In this document: positions 32,458-44,970 of the stretch, piece by piece
How the letters are laid out: each line of letters begins with the position of its first letter
Numbering within the stretch: the first letter of the stretch is position 1
Assembly (NCBI RefSeq): GCF_030272615.1
Contig: NC_081412.1
Coordinates: 139,950,747 to 140,014,746, forward strand
Origin: Cryptomeria japonica
Taxonomy: Eukaryota > Streptophyta > Pinopsida > Cupressales > Cupressaceae
Direction: 5' to 3'
Length of the DNA: 64,000 bases
The notes under the pieces: model-generated
Seen by the model: the letters and a program-made list of their open reading frames with translations, nothing else
Told to the model about the DNA's origin: nothing
Databases searched by the model: none
Program-made: the position numbers and the translations under genes

Positions 32458-35072
32458 TGATCAACTAATCAACTCAAATATTATAAAACCTCTATGAATC
32501 TTTTCTTTAGGATTTTGTTTATCATACTACAAGCAAAGTTGGTGTTTGTTTATGGGTCATTCAAGTGTGTTATAGCTTTGATGTTGTAGTAAATTGATAG
32601 TGTGTTTGGCATATGTATAGTGAATCTTATGTATGGATGATAACCTATTTCCTTGTTCTTGACTTTACACTGTTGGTAAACATTAAGATTTTGCATTTAT
32701 TTATCATATTGTTTGAAGATCAATGTCCTTCACTTGATCATGATCAAGGCATCAATCAGGTTTCTTTCTCCCACTTCACCTATAAAACACAATCTCAATC
32801 ATATCAGTTTTAATGTGAATTGTCTTACAAGTTACACAAGCTCATTGTTTTGAATAAAAACCTTATCATACATGATAATTTAATTATAAAAAAAATCTTT
32901 ATGTTGGGGAAAATAGTTCATTTCCATCATCAACCATGAGAGGAAAGTTGTGTAATTTGTAAATATATTAAAAATTAATAGCATAACAACTTGTAAAATC
33001 CACTTACAAAGAATAATAAAAAGAGATAAAAAGATTAGAAGAAGATACATCATCCACCATAGAGAGAAATAGCACATGATGAACATGGGGAAACTCATTT
33101 GAATTAAAAAAACCCAACCCTTAAAACACCATAAAAACCTTGTGTTATTCAACAAATAAACATTTACAATACAAAACATCTATTTCAATATGAAGATTAG
33201 CACCCAACTCTAACATGCATTATTCAACCTATAACTCAACAAATGATATCATCCAACTTGGAAACTTGTCACATCTCACACATACAACCATATTACATAT
33301 TACAGTGAAGAACAAATAATAAAGAGTATATCATTTCTCATGCATGTCAGAATCTCAATCACATTATATTAGAGTAACCTTGCACAAACCCACACCTACT
33401 CTCTTAAACAATTGTCCCAAAGCTCCAATCCATAGGCAAAAGCAACTAGAAAAGAATAAAGGTTTCTCAAAACCATTATTTAAAACCATGAGCTAAGTAT
33501 TTGACATGAAAAGAGACCCAACAAATTATGGCTAGTAGTTACAAGCATCTTTCAAAAAGTTTCAAGATACTACTCATGAAATTGGTCATATAGCTTTGTT
33601 GAAGGATAAAATAGCCTAGTAGAGCATGGCATAGAAACTACCCGAGTACTAAAAGATAACAAACTTCTTCTGCATCATCATAGATTCTTTCTTACACCTC
33701 TTACAATGTCAATGTGTCATAGATTCCCTTCCACTTCGTGTCAAGTGTAATGGTGCCTTACGATATTGTCTCCCACACTATGCCTCTTACAACCAATATT
33801 ACCAAGTGTTTAGAAGAATATTCCATTCCACGTGTGCCTCCATCTCTTAGATGCGCATCCCATTTCATGACCTTTAGAGATAGACATGAAATAATATTTG
33901 CAATAGTATAATCCTAACTTGTCTTACCACATTATTTAACTAATGGAGGCCAATGGTGAAAACTTGCAAGGGATCTAGAGGTTGGGAGCATAAGAAAGAC
34001 ACACCAAGTAGGTTTGATGTAGATAAGGTCATGACAAGCCAAATGTGATATTTACAACTGAATTGTGAATGTACAATAAATATAGAAGGAAATATAAGTG
34101 AATATGAGAGATGTGTATTTTAGAGGATATTATATAAGAGAGAAAGATCTTGAAGTATTAATGATTGCACATTATAAAGTGATATAATACATATTTGATA
34201 ATTTATCATAAATTATTGTGATTGTGATGAATGTCTACATAATTTTATTTACATGGTCTATCTTCCATTGCACTAATATATAATCAATTGAAAAATTTCT
34301 AACCTTCTTCTTATCCCTTAACACTTGGGTATAAATACAATATTAGAGAGAATACAACCCAATATTTATTTGTACTCCCTCTTTCACTAACATTTATTTT
34401 TGTTGTTATGACCCTAGTGAGTAATAAAGGAAGGACAAAAATATAGAGAAAACTTTTGTAATAAGAATATATAAATATTGCAAATAGAAAGGACACTCAC
34501 TTGTTGTTTTGTGGTAATATACTTAGTTATACTTAGTTAGGTCCTATCCCATGAGAGGGGTTAGGCACCTAGGGGATGATAAATGAAAGGGAAGAGATGC
34601 AACCACTAAGGAAATGGTTTGATTGTTTTGTTATGGATGAATAAATGGTATAATTGAACTATTGTGAATGAATAAAAGGCTTAAGGAAATTACCAAACAA
34701 AAAAACTTATGGCAAAATGAGGGAATAAAAAGTTGAGAGATATATTATGGAAGTGATTGAGTTGGCTATGAAAATAAACATGAGGAAAAGAGAGTGAGAT
34801 AAGTCCAAGAAAGATATGAATACCTCAAGAGAATGGAAAAGGCTAGCAAAGCCATTTTAGAGTGTACTAGGAGGGCTACTATTGAAACTATGGATGATGA
34901 CAATTTTGAGAACACGCTACTAGGACAAACTAGTTAAAGTTAAGAATGCTATGAGGCCTATTGCTGATGTTGAGAATTCTAGGAATATTGTGAATGTTGA
35001 TATTCCATGAATAGAGGGATAGATAAGTGTTGCATCACTCATTAACAAGAACATGCTTCAAAACTCAATACC
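32458..35072. other. AT-rich intergenic stretch, no gene recognised
   Basis: No significant open frames. Around 34800-34950 there is a short coding-like stretch (RYEYLKRMEKASKAILECTR...TMDDDNFENTLL) of about 42 codons ending in a stop, perhaps a remnant of an older element; I cannot identify it. Confidence 0.4.
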
Positions 35073-35159
35073 TTTTATGCCTTGCACATCTACCCCCATC
35101 ATTTTCTTTGGCATGAAAATGCAGGTCCCCTTTTGTTGTCTTTTGTTTTCTTTTGCCTT

Positions 35160-36420
35160 TGTGTTTTAAATTTGGACACTTCAGAACCCCGGAGTTTTGA
35201 GATACCCTTTTGGTTTGTTTTTGGTCTGCTTCGAAACCCCAGAACCCCAAAGTTCCGAAGTACTCTCTATGCCTTTGTGTTTTTGTGAAGACCTTGAAAC
35301 CTTGAAGTTCAGAAGTCTTGTTTGTTTTGTTTTGGTTCAAGACCTCGAAACCCTGGAGCCCTGAAGTTCCGAAGTCTTGTCTTCTTTGTCTTATGGAAGC
35401 CTTATAATTTTGGAATCTTGGAATCCCGAGTTCTTTGTGTTTTGTTATGCTTTGGTTTGAGTTTTGGAATTTCGGAACTCCAAAATCACGGACTCACTTT
35501 GTGTTTCACCCCGAAACTCTGGAACCCTAAAGTCCTGAGGTGTCTTTTTTTGTGCGTGTCAGGACCACAGAACCCTGAAACCCTGGAGTTCTGACCTTCC
35601 CTTTGTTTTGTCTCAGGACCCTGAAACCCTGAAACCCTGAAATCCTGAGGTCGTGTTTAGTGAGATAGTACGGTCATTCATTTGTGTATTCTTCATCTTT
35701 GAAACTTGAGCTCTCCCTTCACATGATTTGCTTCCTCGCTTGTTCGTGTTTTCCTCGCCACCTCGTTAGGTTGGTTTGTTTGTTTGTTTGTTTTTGTTTT
35801 CTTTTTTTCGTGTCATTTAGTTAGGGTTAGATTAGATTTTTATGCTTTCAATAAAATTGGCCAATTCATTTTTCTTGCCTCGCAGAACCCTAGTTTCAGC
35901 ACCTCGGGATCTCGAAACCCCGAAATCCCAAAGTGCCTAAGTTTTACCCAATTCAGCGACTCGAAACCCCGAAATCCTAAAGTCCTCATTTGACAAGAGT
36001 TTTATCCATCTCGGGATTTTGGAATCCTAGAATCCCGAAATCCTTGCACCTTATAAAGTTTGACGTTTTACTCACCTCGGAACCCCAGAAACCTGGAGTT
36101 TTGAAGTCCCTTTCTTGAGACATTTTACTCACCTCGGGATTCTAGAATTCCAGAATCCTGAAGTCTATTTTTGAAATTGTTTTTCTCACCTTGGGACCTC
36201 GAAGTTTTGAAATATGCCTTTTGATGTCTTTGCCAAAACCGAAACCCCGAAGTTCCAAAGTTGGTTGTTGTTGCCCTTTCCTTAACTCGGGATCCCAAAA
36301 CCCAAGAGTCCCGAAGTTCCTTCCTACTTTTCATTTTATAACTCAGGATCTCGGAACCTCGAAATCCCAAAATTAGCTGCTTTGAAGGGTTTTATACCCC
36401 GAAGTTCCAAAACATGTGAT
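35160..36420. repeat. Array of degenerate TCGGAAC...GTTCCGA stem-loop motifs in the 5' LTR
   Basis: At least 20 units resembling 'ctcggaaccccggagttccgaagtc' recur every 30-80 bp, on both sides of the promoter position. The core is an inverted repeat (TCGGAAC/GTTCCGA). Most variation is C-to-T or G-to-A at CpG, as expected of methylated DNA. The array is matched by 49005-50290 in the 3' LTR. Confidence 0.85.
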
Positions 36421-36481
36421 GATTTGATAATATGAAGTAATAGCTAATTATTGATCTTTTCTTGCAAGATAAACTAGAGTG

Positions 36482-39400
36482 ATGGACCCATCCCCAAGAA
36501 ACAAAGGGAAAAAGGAAGAAGCAAACCTTGATAAGAAGCCAATAATAATGAAGTATCAATATCAGGGGCAGACACTCACCTCAAAGCTGGAAGATGAAGT
36601 TCAGTGGGTAATCAATACTGAGATCAGGGACATATATTGAAGATATCAAAAACCAATTGACATATGCACCTCATACCCTTGAAGCACCCTACAGGAGAAT
36701 TAAGAGATCAAGGCTGGTGGAAGTGACTAAATTCCTCCAAGCTATGCAATCACTGGAGTTGATAATGATAATTGCCCAATACTACCAGCCGGGTACAAGA
36801 CAATGTGTTGATGTAGTTGGAAATGTGATTGTAGATCTTTTGCCAGATATGATAGGAATGAATTTTGGAACACCAGTGAGGGAAGAGGTCCTAGTAACGA
36901 CTGAGGAGAAGTCCATCTCTATATTTGTGAAGAATTCTTCTAACTACAAAAGACATATCAATGAATCTTGGCTAGAAGAGCCAAGGAAGACATGACTAAA
37001 GACTACAAAGATTTTGAGAGAATTTTTTTAGGAACCTCAAAGAGACCTCATCATCATGTTGAGTAGAGCATTTGGAAAGCCAGACTACAAGCATTTTCAT
37101 ACATGGATGTTTCATTACATGCAAACAATTTTGATTGGCAAATAATATTTTGATTGGTCGCAAGTTATTTCAGATAACATTCATAATCAACTAACCATGG
37201 TCCTCCAAACAAAGAAGTTCTTCATGACTTCTTATGTCATATGGGTGGTAGCTCATGCTGGTAATTTTCCAGAGCTAAAAACTAAAGGGAAACTAGGGGA
37301 AGATCCCAAACAGAAAAGAGTGTGGGAATATTACACTCAATTGCCTATCTCTCAAACCAAACTCCATTTTAAAAGATTGAACGGATCTTTCATTTATGTT
37401 GTAATAATAAAACTAGTAGGTGATCTTGGGTACTGATTGAACCCTGAGGAAATGCAAATGGTTAAAGAATGGGGGTGTTGGTTGTTTCAAAACCAACAAT
37501 CTACCTACCTTCAGGTCAGTGGCTTTACAGGCAACCCATTCCTTCTACCAAGGTATTGTAGCAACAGAATAATTATTTTAGAATATGCGAGGCAATTGGC
37601 TAGTCTACAGGCATTGCTGACATTGAAGAAAAAGAATGGAAGTACTTTTCCTGTTTCTCTAGAACATTATACATGTCCTAATATACAGGTAGCTAAGGTG
37701 ATAGAACAAGAACTTCAAGATTTGAGCCTAGAAGAGTTCAATTATTCAAGAGAAAGATATGACCCATATGGAAAACTAAAACAAATGATGCCTATTTCTT
37801 ACAAGGGTCACAAGCCAGCCTTAGAAGATTATTGGGCTAATTTACAAGATAGCTTTGAGGCCAAAGAAAAAGGATATTACAATTTGATTGTCCCACGCAT
37901 TAGAGATTTTGAAATTGAAACAAATATTCCAAAGGAGTTAAGGGATGATGGTGGGTTGCTTGATCCTATATTCAAAGAAAAAGGAATTGATAAAAGACCC
38001 CTTACTCCTATTAGATGGTCCAACTAAGAAGAGATAGATATTGATACTGTTACTACAAAGGTTCTAGAGAGAACAATGCAATGGCTAAAATCAAGGATCT
38101 GACCAAGTGTTTCTAGGGAGAAGAAAAAGGGCAAAGCTGTTGATAACCCTCAGACCAAAGTCCACAAAGAATATGTAAGAATAATGAGGTCTGATTCGAG
38201 GAAGAATAATTCCATCGATCCTGAGGAGACAACCGTACCAATTGATAATCAGGAGTTGAAGAGGCAATTGGATGCCAAAATGAGAGAGTCTCAATTCTTG
38301 AAAACTACTATTGAACACGGGATTACCACAGGGTTACAAATCATTCCACAAGCTTCCATTACTCTCATTGTTCCTACTATTGGGATGGTTCCAGGAGAGG
38401 GAACTTCTCAAATTAAGAGTACTGAAACACAACCTCCTCGTCCTCCTTCAAAATGAAATACTACACCCCCTCCAATCCCAACCCAAGAACAAGTCATCAT
38501 CCATAATACTGAGACAAATTCTGATGAAGATGATGAACCGATTTTTGTTGTAGCAAAGAAGAGGAGAGTTGAAAATAAACAAAAGGAACCACAGGAGGAG
38601 CTTGCAATAGCTCAACTAGAAAAACAAATGGGGGTTATAGAAGAGTCAGTAGTACAAGTGCAACCAATGGAAATTAATGTACAAGTTGTGGGAGAAGAAG
38701 GATATGATGAAGGACAAGAACACGGTGAACATGTTGAACATGATGAGCAACATGAAAGGATTGTCCTTACTCCTGATGAACAAAAATATTACTTGAATAG
38801 TTAGGAGGAGATGGGAAAAGGCAGGCAGAAGAAACAGAAAAGGTATTTGAAGAAGAAATTTCAAAAAAGTTAGAGGATATAGCAAAGAAACAACAACCCA
38901 CAAAGGTACTGCAAGCTAATTTTGCTCAACAAGTTGCTCAATTCCAACAAAGGCCACCAACCCCTCTAGATCAGCAAGAAGAACAACAAGAGCACTGAGA
39001 AGAGGAGCAGGAACAAAATATAGAAGCTCACATGATTACTACAGATGTAATGGTGCATGGAGGGGAACAAGATGACATTGTGCCTCAATGGTTAAATTTT
39101 ACCTTCTAGAAGAAGGAAAAGGTTGTCCTCCCGAATATAACTTTGCAGGATGCAATTACCGAGTCTCCAAGGAGAGCAAAGAGAGAAAGAACAATTCATC
39201 ATCTATCAAGTACAGACTCAGGAGATGTAATTGCTATCATAGAAGCACTAGTTCATGATTATGAGGAAACCTCTCAAGCCACCCCTAGGTACCAAGTATC
39301 AAACATCAATTTGGGTAGACAAAATAAGTGGGGGGAGATTGATACTCTAATTGTTGCGACTTCCATTGTTCGAACAAGAATGAAGAAGGTATATATAACA

Positions 39401-40222
39401 AAAGCAGAGGTCAAGAAACAATTTAAGCAATATAAGCAATTAATCATGGAGATAGCCAAGCCTCTTTATTCTAGAATTGAAGATGGTTTTCCATCTACTT
39501 CATTGCTCCCGCGGGGTGATATCAAGGCATTGTATGAAATAAGGAAAGTGGCCACAACAGTTGAGACTTGGGAAAAATTCAGTTGAACAAAGTTAAAATG
39601 TTCCTACAAAATACAATCAAGATAGTTGAAGAAGCCTATTTTAGTGAAAATGCCCTTATTTACTATTCTGTACAATGGGAACAACAACTTCTTCAATTCT
39701 CAAAACAAGACAATATCTTGAAGAAAATCATAAGATTAGAAGAAGATGTGATTTCAAAAGAGGATTTATTGGGAGGAGAGACTATTGATAAATTACAATC
39801 ATGTATGGACATTCTAGATTTGAAGATAGAAATAATGGAGCAGAGCCGCTTCAAGGTCCTGAAAGAACATCCTCCATTCCTTGATGCACTTGAGAAATAT
39901 GAGCAATTCTTAATCAAATTGTTAGGAAAGCATGGCCACAACCTCAAATAGAATGAAGTGTTACATCAAGAGGTTGTACTCAGTAAGTGGGACTCTTATG
40001 TTGCTTATCATTTTATAGGTACTGTGGAGGTTACCGTTGACACGATGAATAGATATATGTATGTAATCTTCTAGTGTCAAGGAGTTGAGACAATAATGGA
40101 CCAAATGGTCAAAAATTCTGAGAGTATAAAGGAGATACTTAGAGTATCTAAATTTAGGATAAGTTACATTGTTGACCCACCTACCGCTTCCCTGGACTGC
40201 TTCATCAACAACTACCGGTACT
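36482..40222 (+). pseudogene. LTR-encoded ORF, copy in the 5' LTR, broken
   Basis: The start MDPSPRNKGKKEEA at 36482 follows a possible acceptor (ttttcttgcaag). The sequence is homologous to the intact 1072-aa ORF at 2094-5312. Matched blocks, in order: LELIMIIAQYYQP, HTWMFHYMQTILIG, VISDNIHNQL, FFMTSYVIWVVA, FLLPRYCSNRIIILEYARQL and RYDPYGKLKQ. A charged/glutamine-rich linker and helical C-terminal segments follow (KTTIEHGITTGLQIIPQA; ETIDKLQSCMDILDLKIEIM). Several frameshifts and more than ten stops make it dead. A stop after HGHNLK is in frame with further coding-like sequence (SKWDSYVAYHFIGTVEV; RISYIVDPPTASLDCFINNY), so the ancestral ORF probably ran to about 40222. Function unknown. Confidence 0.8.
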
Positions 40223-41277
40223 AGAAGAAGAAGTAAATGATGAACTTGTAGTTGTAAAAAGCACTGGAGCACTGTCACCACAATAAAAGCCACTACAAAT
40301 GAGCCTTCAACTGGAGCTGCATTTAATACTTACTTTTTGAGTATTCCTTTTGCATGATTCGAAGTTCTTGTTATTGGGGCATCGTTTTGGAAGTGAACAT
40401 TGTGTACTAGTTTAGTAGCACTTAACTAGAGTTCACAGACAACGACTTGCATGTCGACTACAACTCCTCCTTTTGTAATCCTATTTTGTAGGCATGGTGC
40501 CTTCCTAGAATGTAGGGTTAAACTCTATAAATTGTAGAATTTGGGCCATTTTGAGGGTCTGCGAATTGATGATTCAAGGCTAGTTAGTTAGTAAATTCAA
40601 AGAAGTTTTCTCTCACAAACTCTTGAAATATTGTTATTCATTTTACAAAGTTTAATGCAAAGCAACTTTTGGATTGCTTGATCTACAGTACGTGTTCTCT
40701 TGGTTACAATTCTTCATAGTTTGGTATCGTCTTCCATTTGTATCAGCACTTTGTCCTTCCAATTATATTGTTTTGTGAATCATATTATGCATGTTAATGG
40801 TATATGAGGAGTGAAGCGGTATAAGAGTTATATGATCTTGTGATATTCATTTCCGTTTATATGTGAGTTGTTTGACTTTGCATATTTGTTGGAACTTTAC
40901 GTTGAATGTTGATCAAGTGTTATTGATAGTACCTTCATGTGATAAACTAACTTCGTAGTTCACCCAGTTGTTATGTATTGATCTCTTTATCTTCTATTGT
41001 TACCTTAGCCTATCTTTTGATATTTCTTTGAATTGGAGTCAAGAATTTTGAAATACCTAACCCCAAAAGAGATAAAGAACTCTACTTGTAGTTACGATCA
41101 GCAAGCCCCTTAATAGGTACAACTATGTCAACCACTGAGTTACCCAAATTCATTGTGACCCAACTTTAGAGACCTTGGAGTAATTAGTATTTCAAGATTG
41201 ATTAATTTTTAGGAGAGGTGGTATACAATTCATATTCTACATAACTATTGGTGAGTGTGTCAAAAGACCTGTCAACA

Positions 41278-41350
41278 AAAACTGGCGCTAGAGGGTGGGT
41301 CATCAGTAGATTACATTAAATTACCAATAACTACAACAACGTGATATAAC
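41278..41350 (+). promoter_or_regulatory. Primer-binding site and leader of the gypsy element
   Basis: Five bases after the LTR end (gtcaaca|aaaac) comes TGGCGCTAGAGGGTGGG at 41283-41299. TGG plus an acceptor-stem complement is the form of a primer site, and TGGCGC starts are common in plant Tat/Athila gypsy elements. I cannot assign the exact tRNA. Confidence 0.7.
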
Positions 41351-43548
41351 ATGGTACTTGTAGGCAATCGTCTCTTTCCATTTACACAACCTAACCTTGG
41401 GTTTGAACAAGAAGAGAACATATCAGAATTGTATCTTCTTTCTTGGGACAATAAGAAAAACTATGTAGATTGTTTGTGCATGTGTAGGGTACTCAACAAG
41501 GAGCGGCAAAGGGAGAGATGTTTGGAGGCTCAACCTCAAAGACAGTTTACGGAATAAAGAGCTCAACCCAAACAACCTTTACAACCCCAACTACCTCAAG
41601 CACCTCAGGCACCCAACCCTCAGCCACATCAGAATTAAGAAGCATCAAGTTGGAGAAAATCTCTTGCTTCTCATTTGAGAGGTTCGAAAGAGTCCTTTGT
41701 ACTATTGCAAGTCCAAAGAATTTTGTTGAACTTGGACCCTCAATTAGGCAGAAGAAAGAAAAAGGGAAGGAGAAGCTTGAGGACCCATGTACTCAGCAAC
41801 ACCATATAGTTCACTCTTCCAAACTTATCCCTAGTCCTCAACCTGTTGCAACTCCTTTTTTTAACCAAGCTCCACCACCAATGGCATTTTTTAATCAGGC
41901 TCAATCTCCTTTCGGAAATATCCCTATTCAGTTGCATGAACTTCCCAAAAACCCTAATAAGTTTTGTTCTAAATTTGAGTTTGGGTGAATCAAGACTGCT
42001 GAAGAGCATATCGAAGCTTTCAAAGATGCCTTAGTATGAAATAATATCCAGCATGAAGATGTTTCTTGTTGTCTTTTCTCTTACTCCTAGGGAGATAATG
42101 AGTTTCATTGGTACCTCTCCATGCCTGCAAACTCCATATCTAGTTCGAACATGCTTGAAGATGTGTTTCTTTTGCAATTCAGGGTGTATGTAGACCCCGC
42201 AACCCTATACCATCAATTTGCCTCATTAAGGAAACTATCCAATGAACCTTTGACCATCTTCAATACTAAGTTCTAAAGAGCATAGAAAAGGTTGCATGAT
42301 CCTTACAATGTTGCTCAGAATGTTGCCAATGAAGCATACTTACATGCCATTGACCCATGGATTGCAATGTTAATCAAATAGACTATTCAGGAGCAAGCCA
42401 GGGATGCCTTGGCCAAAGCATACACCCTCATCTTGAAATTGAATCAAAATCCTGGTGGGATTGGTCATATCCTACCTCTAGGCTTCGCATAGGGTGGGTA
42501 TGCTCAGTTGCCTCCACCGAATCCAGCTATAGTTGTAGGAGCTCCAACTATGAACCCAGTTCCATTATATGCACCCCAACAACCTGCAGCACAACCACAA
42601 GTTGCACCCTCTCTGCCATGGCTAAACAATACGCCCACACATATCCCTAAACAAACTTACGGAACATCTTACCAGCCAGTGATAAAAAATGTTGCAATTG
42701 CCAACCTTGCAACAAGAGGCACCACTATTGGTCAAACCAATCACATCTCCACTGAGGTTCAAGCTCTTAAAAATATGATATCCCAGGTCACTGCAAAGTT
42801 GAGGCACCTCAAAGTTAGTCCTCCAACAACACAAAATCAATCCAGGCCATACAACAATTAGTGTAACTACCAGAATCAAAGTCAAAACTAAAGGTACAAT
42901 CAAAATACCTATAATCGACTGTGGAATACTGGCCCTAACAATGGTGGAGTTCCTCATGACCACCCAGAAACAAGGGATGGTACAAATTTTGTACAAAGTG
43001 TCAACCTTGGTGTAGGCTACATGATACAACATTGTACTCCGATGTAAATTGTGCCACAAATGGAGAAGGTCATTCACATAGCTTAGGTTGATGCACAACC
43101 AAGGGGACAAGGAGAGATGTCAGAACCTGACAAGATCAACACTGTGATGCTCGTAGACACCTTTCTTTTCAGGGAAGAGGCATCAGAGTACCCTAAGGCA
43201 CCAATCTATGATGCACAAGCATTCTAGAACACAAGGGGTCCTTATAATTTGACAAGCCAAGAAAAGGGACCTCTGAATGAACCTTCTCCGCCCAAGGATG
43301 GGCATCCTCCCCCTGATTTGAGTGCAAGCAATAACCCATCACCCCTTAAGGGCCCTCAGATGACATCTAGAGTTGAAGTGAATAGGGAACCTACAATTAG
43401 ACGCTTCTATGACGTAACCAAGGAGATGGAAAGAAATACAAGTATTATCTCCCTTATGGACGTGTTGTTATATTGTCCCAAGAAAAAAAAGGCACTCCTA
43501 AATAAGCTGGAAGAAATAGACCACCATACCAATGAAGTGAACATGGCT
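41351..43548 (+). pseudogene. gag: gag of the gypsy element, broken
   Basis: From 41518 on, coding sequence runs in one frame with many stops. The N-terminus is serine/threonine- and proline-rich (TTSSTSGTQPSATSEL). A retrotransposon gag core follows at about 41930-42290 (LPKNPNKFCSKFEFG; HIEAFKDALV; DNEFHWYLSMPANSI; LEDVFLLQFRVYV; FASLRKLSNEPLTIFNTKF), then a Q/P/N-rich region (APQQPAAQPQVAPSLPW). No CCHC knuckle is visible, which is normal in parts of the Tat branch. Most stops are TAG/TAA where CAG/CAA or TGG would fit. Confidence 0.8.
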
Positions 43549-44460
43549 TAAATCAAGGATGTTAACACAGCTTATCACCCCGACACTGTTAAGAACACTC
43601 AATTTCTCCTTAGTGTCAAGATATATGGTAAGAACTTACAAAAATATTTAGTGGACTCTGGTGCTTCAGGAAATGTCATTCCTTATTCTATATGCCAGAA
43701 GTTAGGACTTAATCCTGCTTGTGCTAACAACAAGATCATCCAGTTGGATAAGACAAAGGTCAATGTGATTGGAGAGCTCAAAGATGTGTACATTTAGTTG
43801 GTTGTTGATCCCCGCATTTTGCAACATATTGGCATTCAAGTAGTAGATATCTCTAAGGTTTACAGTATGTTGTTAAGTAGAGACTGGTCTAAAACACTAG
43901 GTAATTACTTCTCCACATGTTTTACCTTCTTGTGGTCGCCACGAAAGGGGGTCAACAATCAAATTCGTATTGATAGCAAACCCAGGTTCAAAAAGATGAT
44001 TACAGACTATGGGGATACTAATGAGTTATCTTACCTTCAAGTGATTCCAGTGGTTTATAAGGTTAACAAAATCATGACATTGACCATAGCACCTATTGCT
44101 AACTTGACTCTCGAGGAGAATCCAGAATAGTAGAAGAGAATTAAGAAGTTCATTGCAGCAATGTAATGAGGAGTGAGACACTTGGGGAATGATATACACC
44201 TTGAATACCTATTGTTACCTAAATGGTGTAGGATCCATCTCGAAGAACATTCAACAGTATCCTAGATTCCTTGCAGGAATGAAATCACTAAGTTGATGGG
44301 TTTAGAGCCTCCCAATGAAACTGATTATGACATGGCTCTAGAGGAGTGGGAGACGGTGTCTGTCTCAGATTTAGCAGCCCATCCTATAAAGCTTCATCAA
44401 CCTTCAAGTGAAGATGATAATTTGGATAATGAGGCCTAGATACAGCCTATGGAGATAGCT
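43549..44460 (+). pseudogene. Aspartic protease region of gag-pro, broken
   Basis: Same frame as gag. LVDSGASGNVIPYSICQKLG at 43648-43707 is a retropepsin active site (DSGA), preceded by the usual beta strand (FLLSVKIYGK) and followed by hydrophobic strands (QLDKTKVNVIGELKDVYI). The catalytic Asp codon is at 43654-43656. A long acidic tail (PPNETDYDMALEEWETVSVS) reaches a frameshift near 44460, after which pol continues in another frame. Confidence 0.8.
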
Positions 44461-44554
44461 GTAATATTCTCATCATCAGAATTCCCCCTCCAACCAAGCC
44501 ACAACCAGAAGCCGTAACTTCTCCTCCTGCAACAAATATTAAAGTAAAGAGAAA

Positions 44555-44970
44555 TAGTTTGAAAAGTGATATTTGGCTCTTGAAGTTTGATGGTTCCAAA
44601 TCCAAACAAGGTAGTAGCGCAGGTGTCTAATTAAGGAGTCCTAAAGGTAGGGTATTCCTTGATTCGTATCATCTGCAATTCACTTGCACCAACAATGTTG
44701 TTGAATACAAAGCCTTGATCAAAGGACTACTCCTAGATCTTAAGAAATGAGCTAAGGTTATTAGGGTTCAAGGTGATTCTGAGCTCATAATAAAACAAGT
44801 GTGTAGCCAGTATGCTTGTCATGACAAAAGATTGGTTGCTTATAGAAACCGAGTATGGAATCTTATTGAATATTTTGATGCCTTCAATATTCAACTGGTA
44901 CCACGTGTTCAAAAATCTATACCTGATGCATTAGCAGTGGCATCCAACACTCTTGAACTAGTCAATAAGT
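44555..44970 (+). pseudogene. Additional RNase H domain (aRNH-like) placed before RT
   Basis: In the frame shared with RT, the four catalytic acidic residues of RNase H appear in order: Asp in LKFDGSKS (44589), Glu in NNVVEYKALIKGL (44703), Asp in VQGDSELIIKQ (44775) and Asp in IPDALAVASNTL (44925). The NNVVEYKALIKG and IQLVPRVQKSIPDALA forms are those of the additional, archaeal/plant-type RNase H of Tat elements. In the Tat polyproteins I know, this domain follows RT-RNase H; here it precedes RT. Two in-frame stops are present. Confidence 0.8.

Larger units (their letters stand above)
35073..41277 (+). repeat. 5' LTR, 6.2 kb, containing promoter-type array and broken ORF
   Basis: Collinear with 48908-59977. 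In order: a TGTTATGCC-type start, a TCGGAAC...GTTCCGA motif array, a spot where the TATA box has been deleted (around 35675), AATAAA at 35850-35855, more motif array, the ORF copy (36482-40222), a 1 kb tail and ...CCTGTCAACA. The position of AATAAA ~180 bp after the lost TATA box suggests a short R region, so the ORF lies in the U5 part, downstream of the LTR promoter. Confidence 0.85.

Noticed and set aside
32458-35072. Possible third element between the copia and gypsy elements
   Set aside because: No termini, primer site, paired repeats or coding domains could be found; only a 42-codon coding-like scrap near 34850.
35160-36420. CRISPR-like array of short repeats with spacers
   Set aside because: Units are degenerate, spacing is irregular, the whole array is duplicated in the 3' LTR with 'spacers' included, and the context is a plant retrotransposon.
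37197-38027. Two separate genes at 37197-37436 and 37437-38027
   Set aside because: They are in the same frame, separated by a single stop, and align as one stretch to the intact ORF; both are pieces of one pseudogene.
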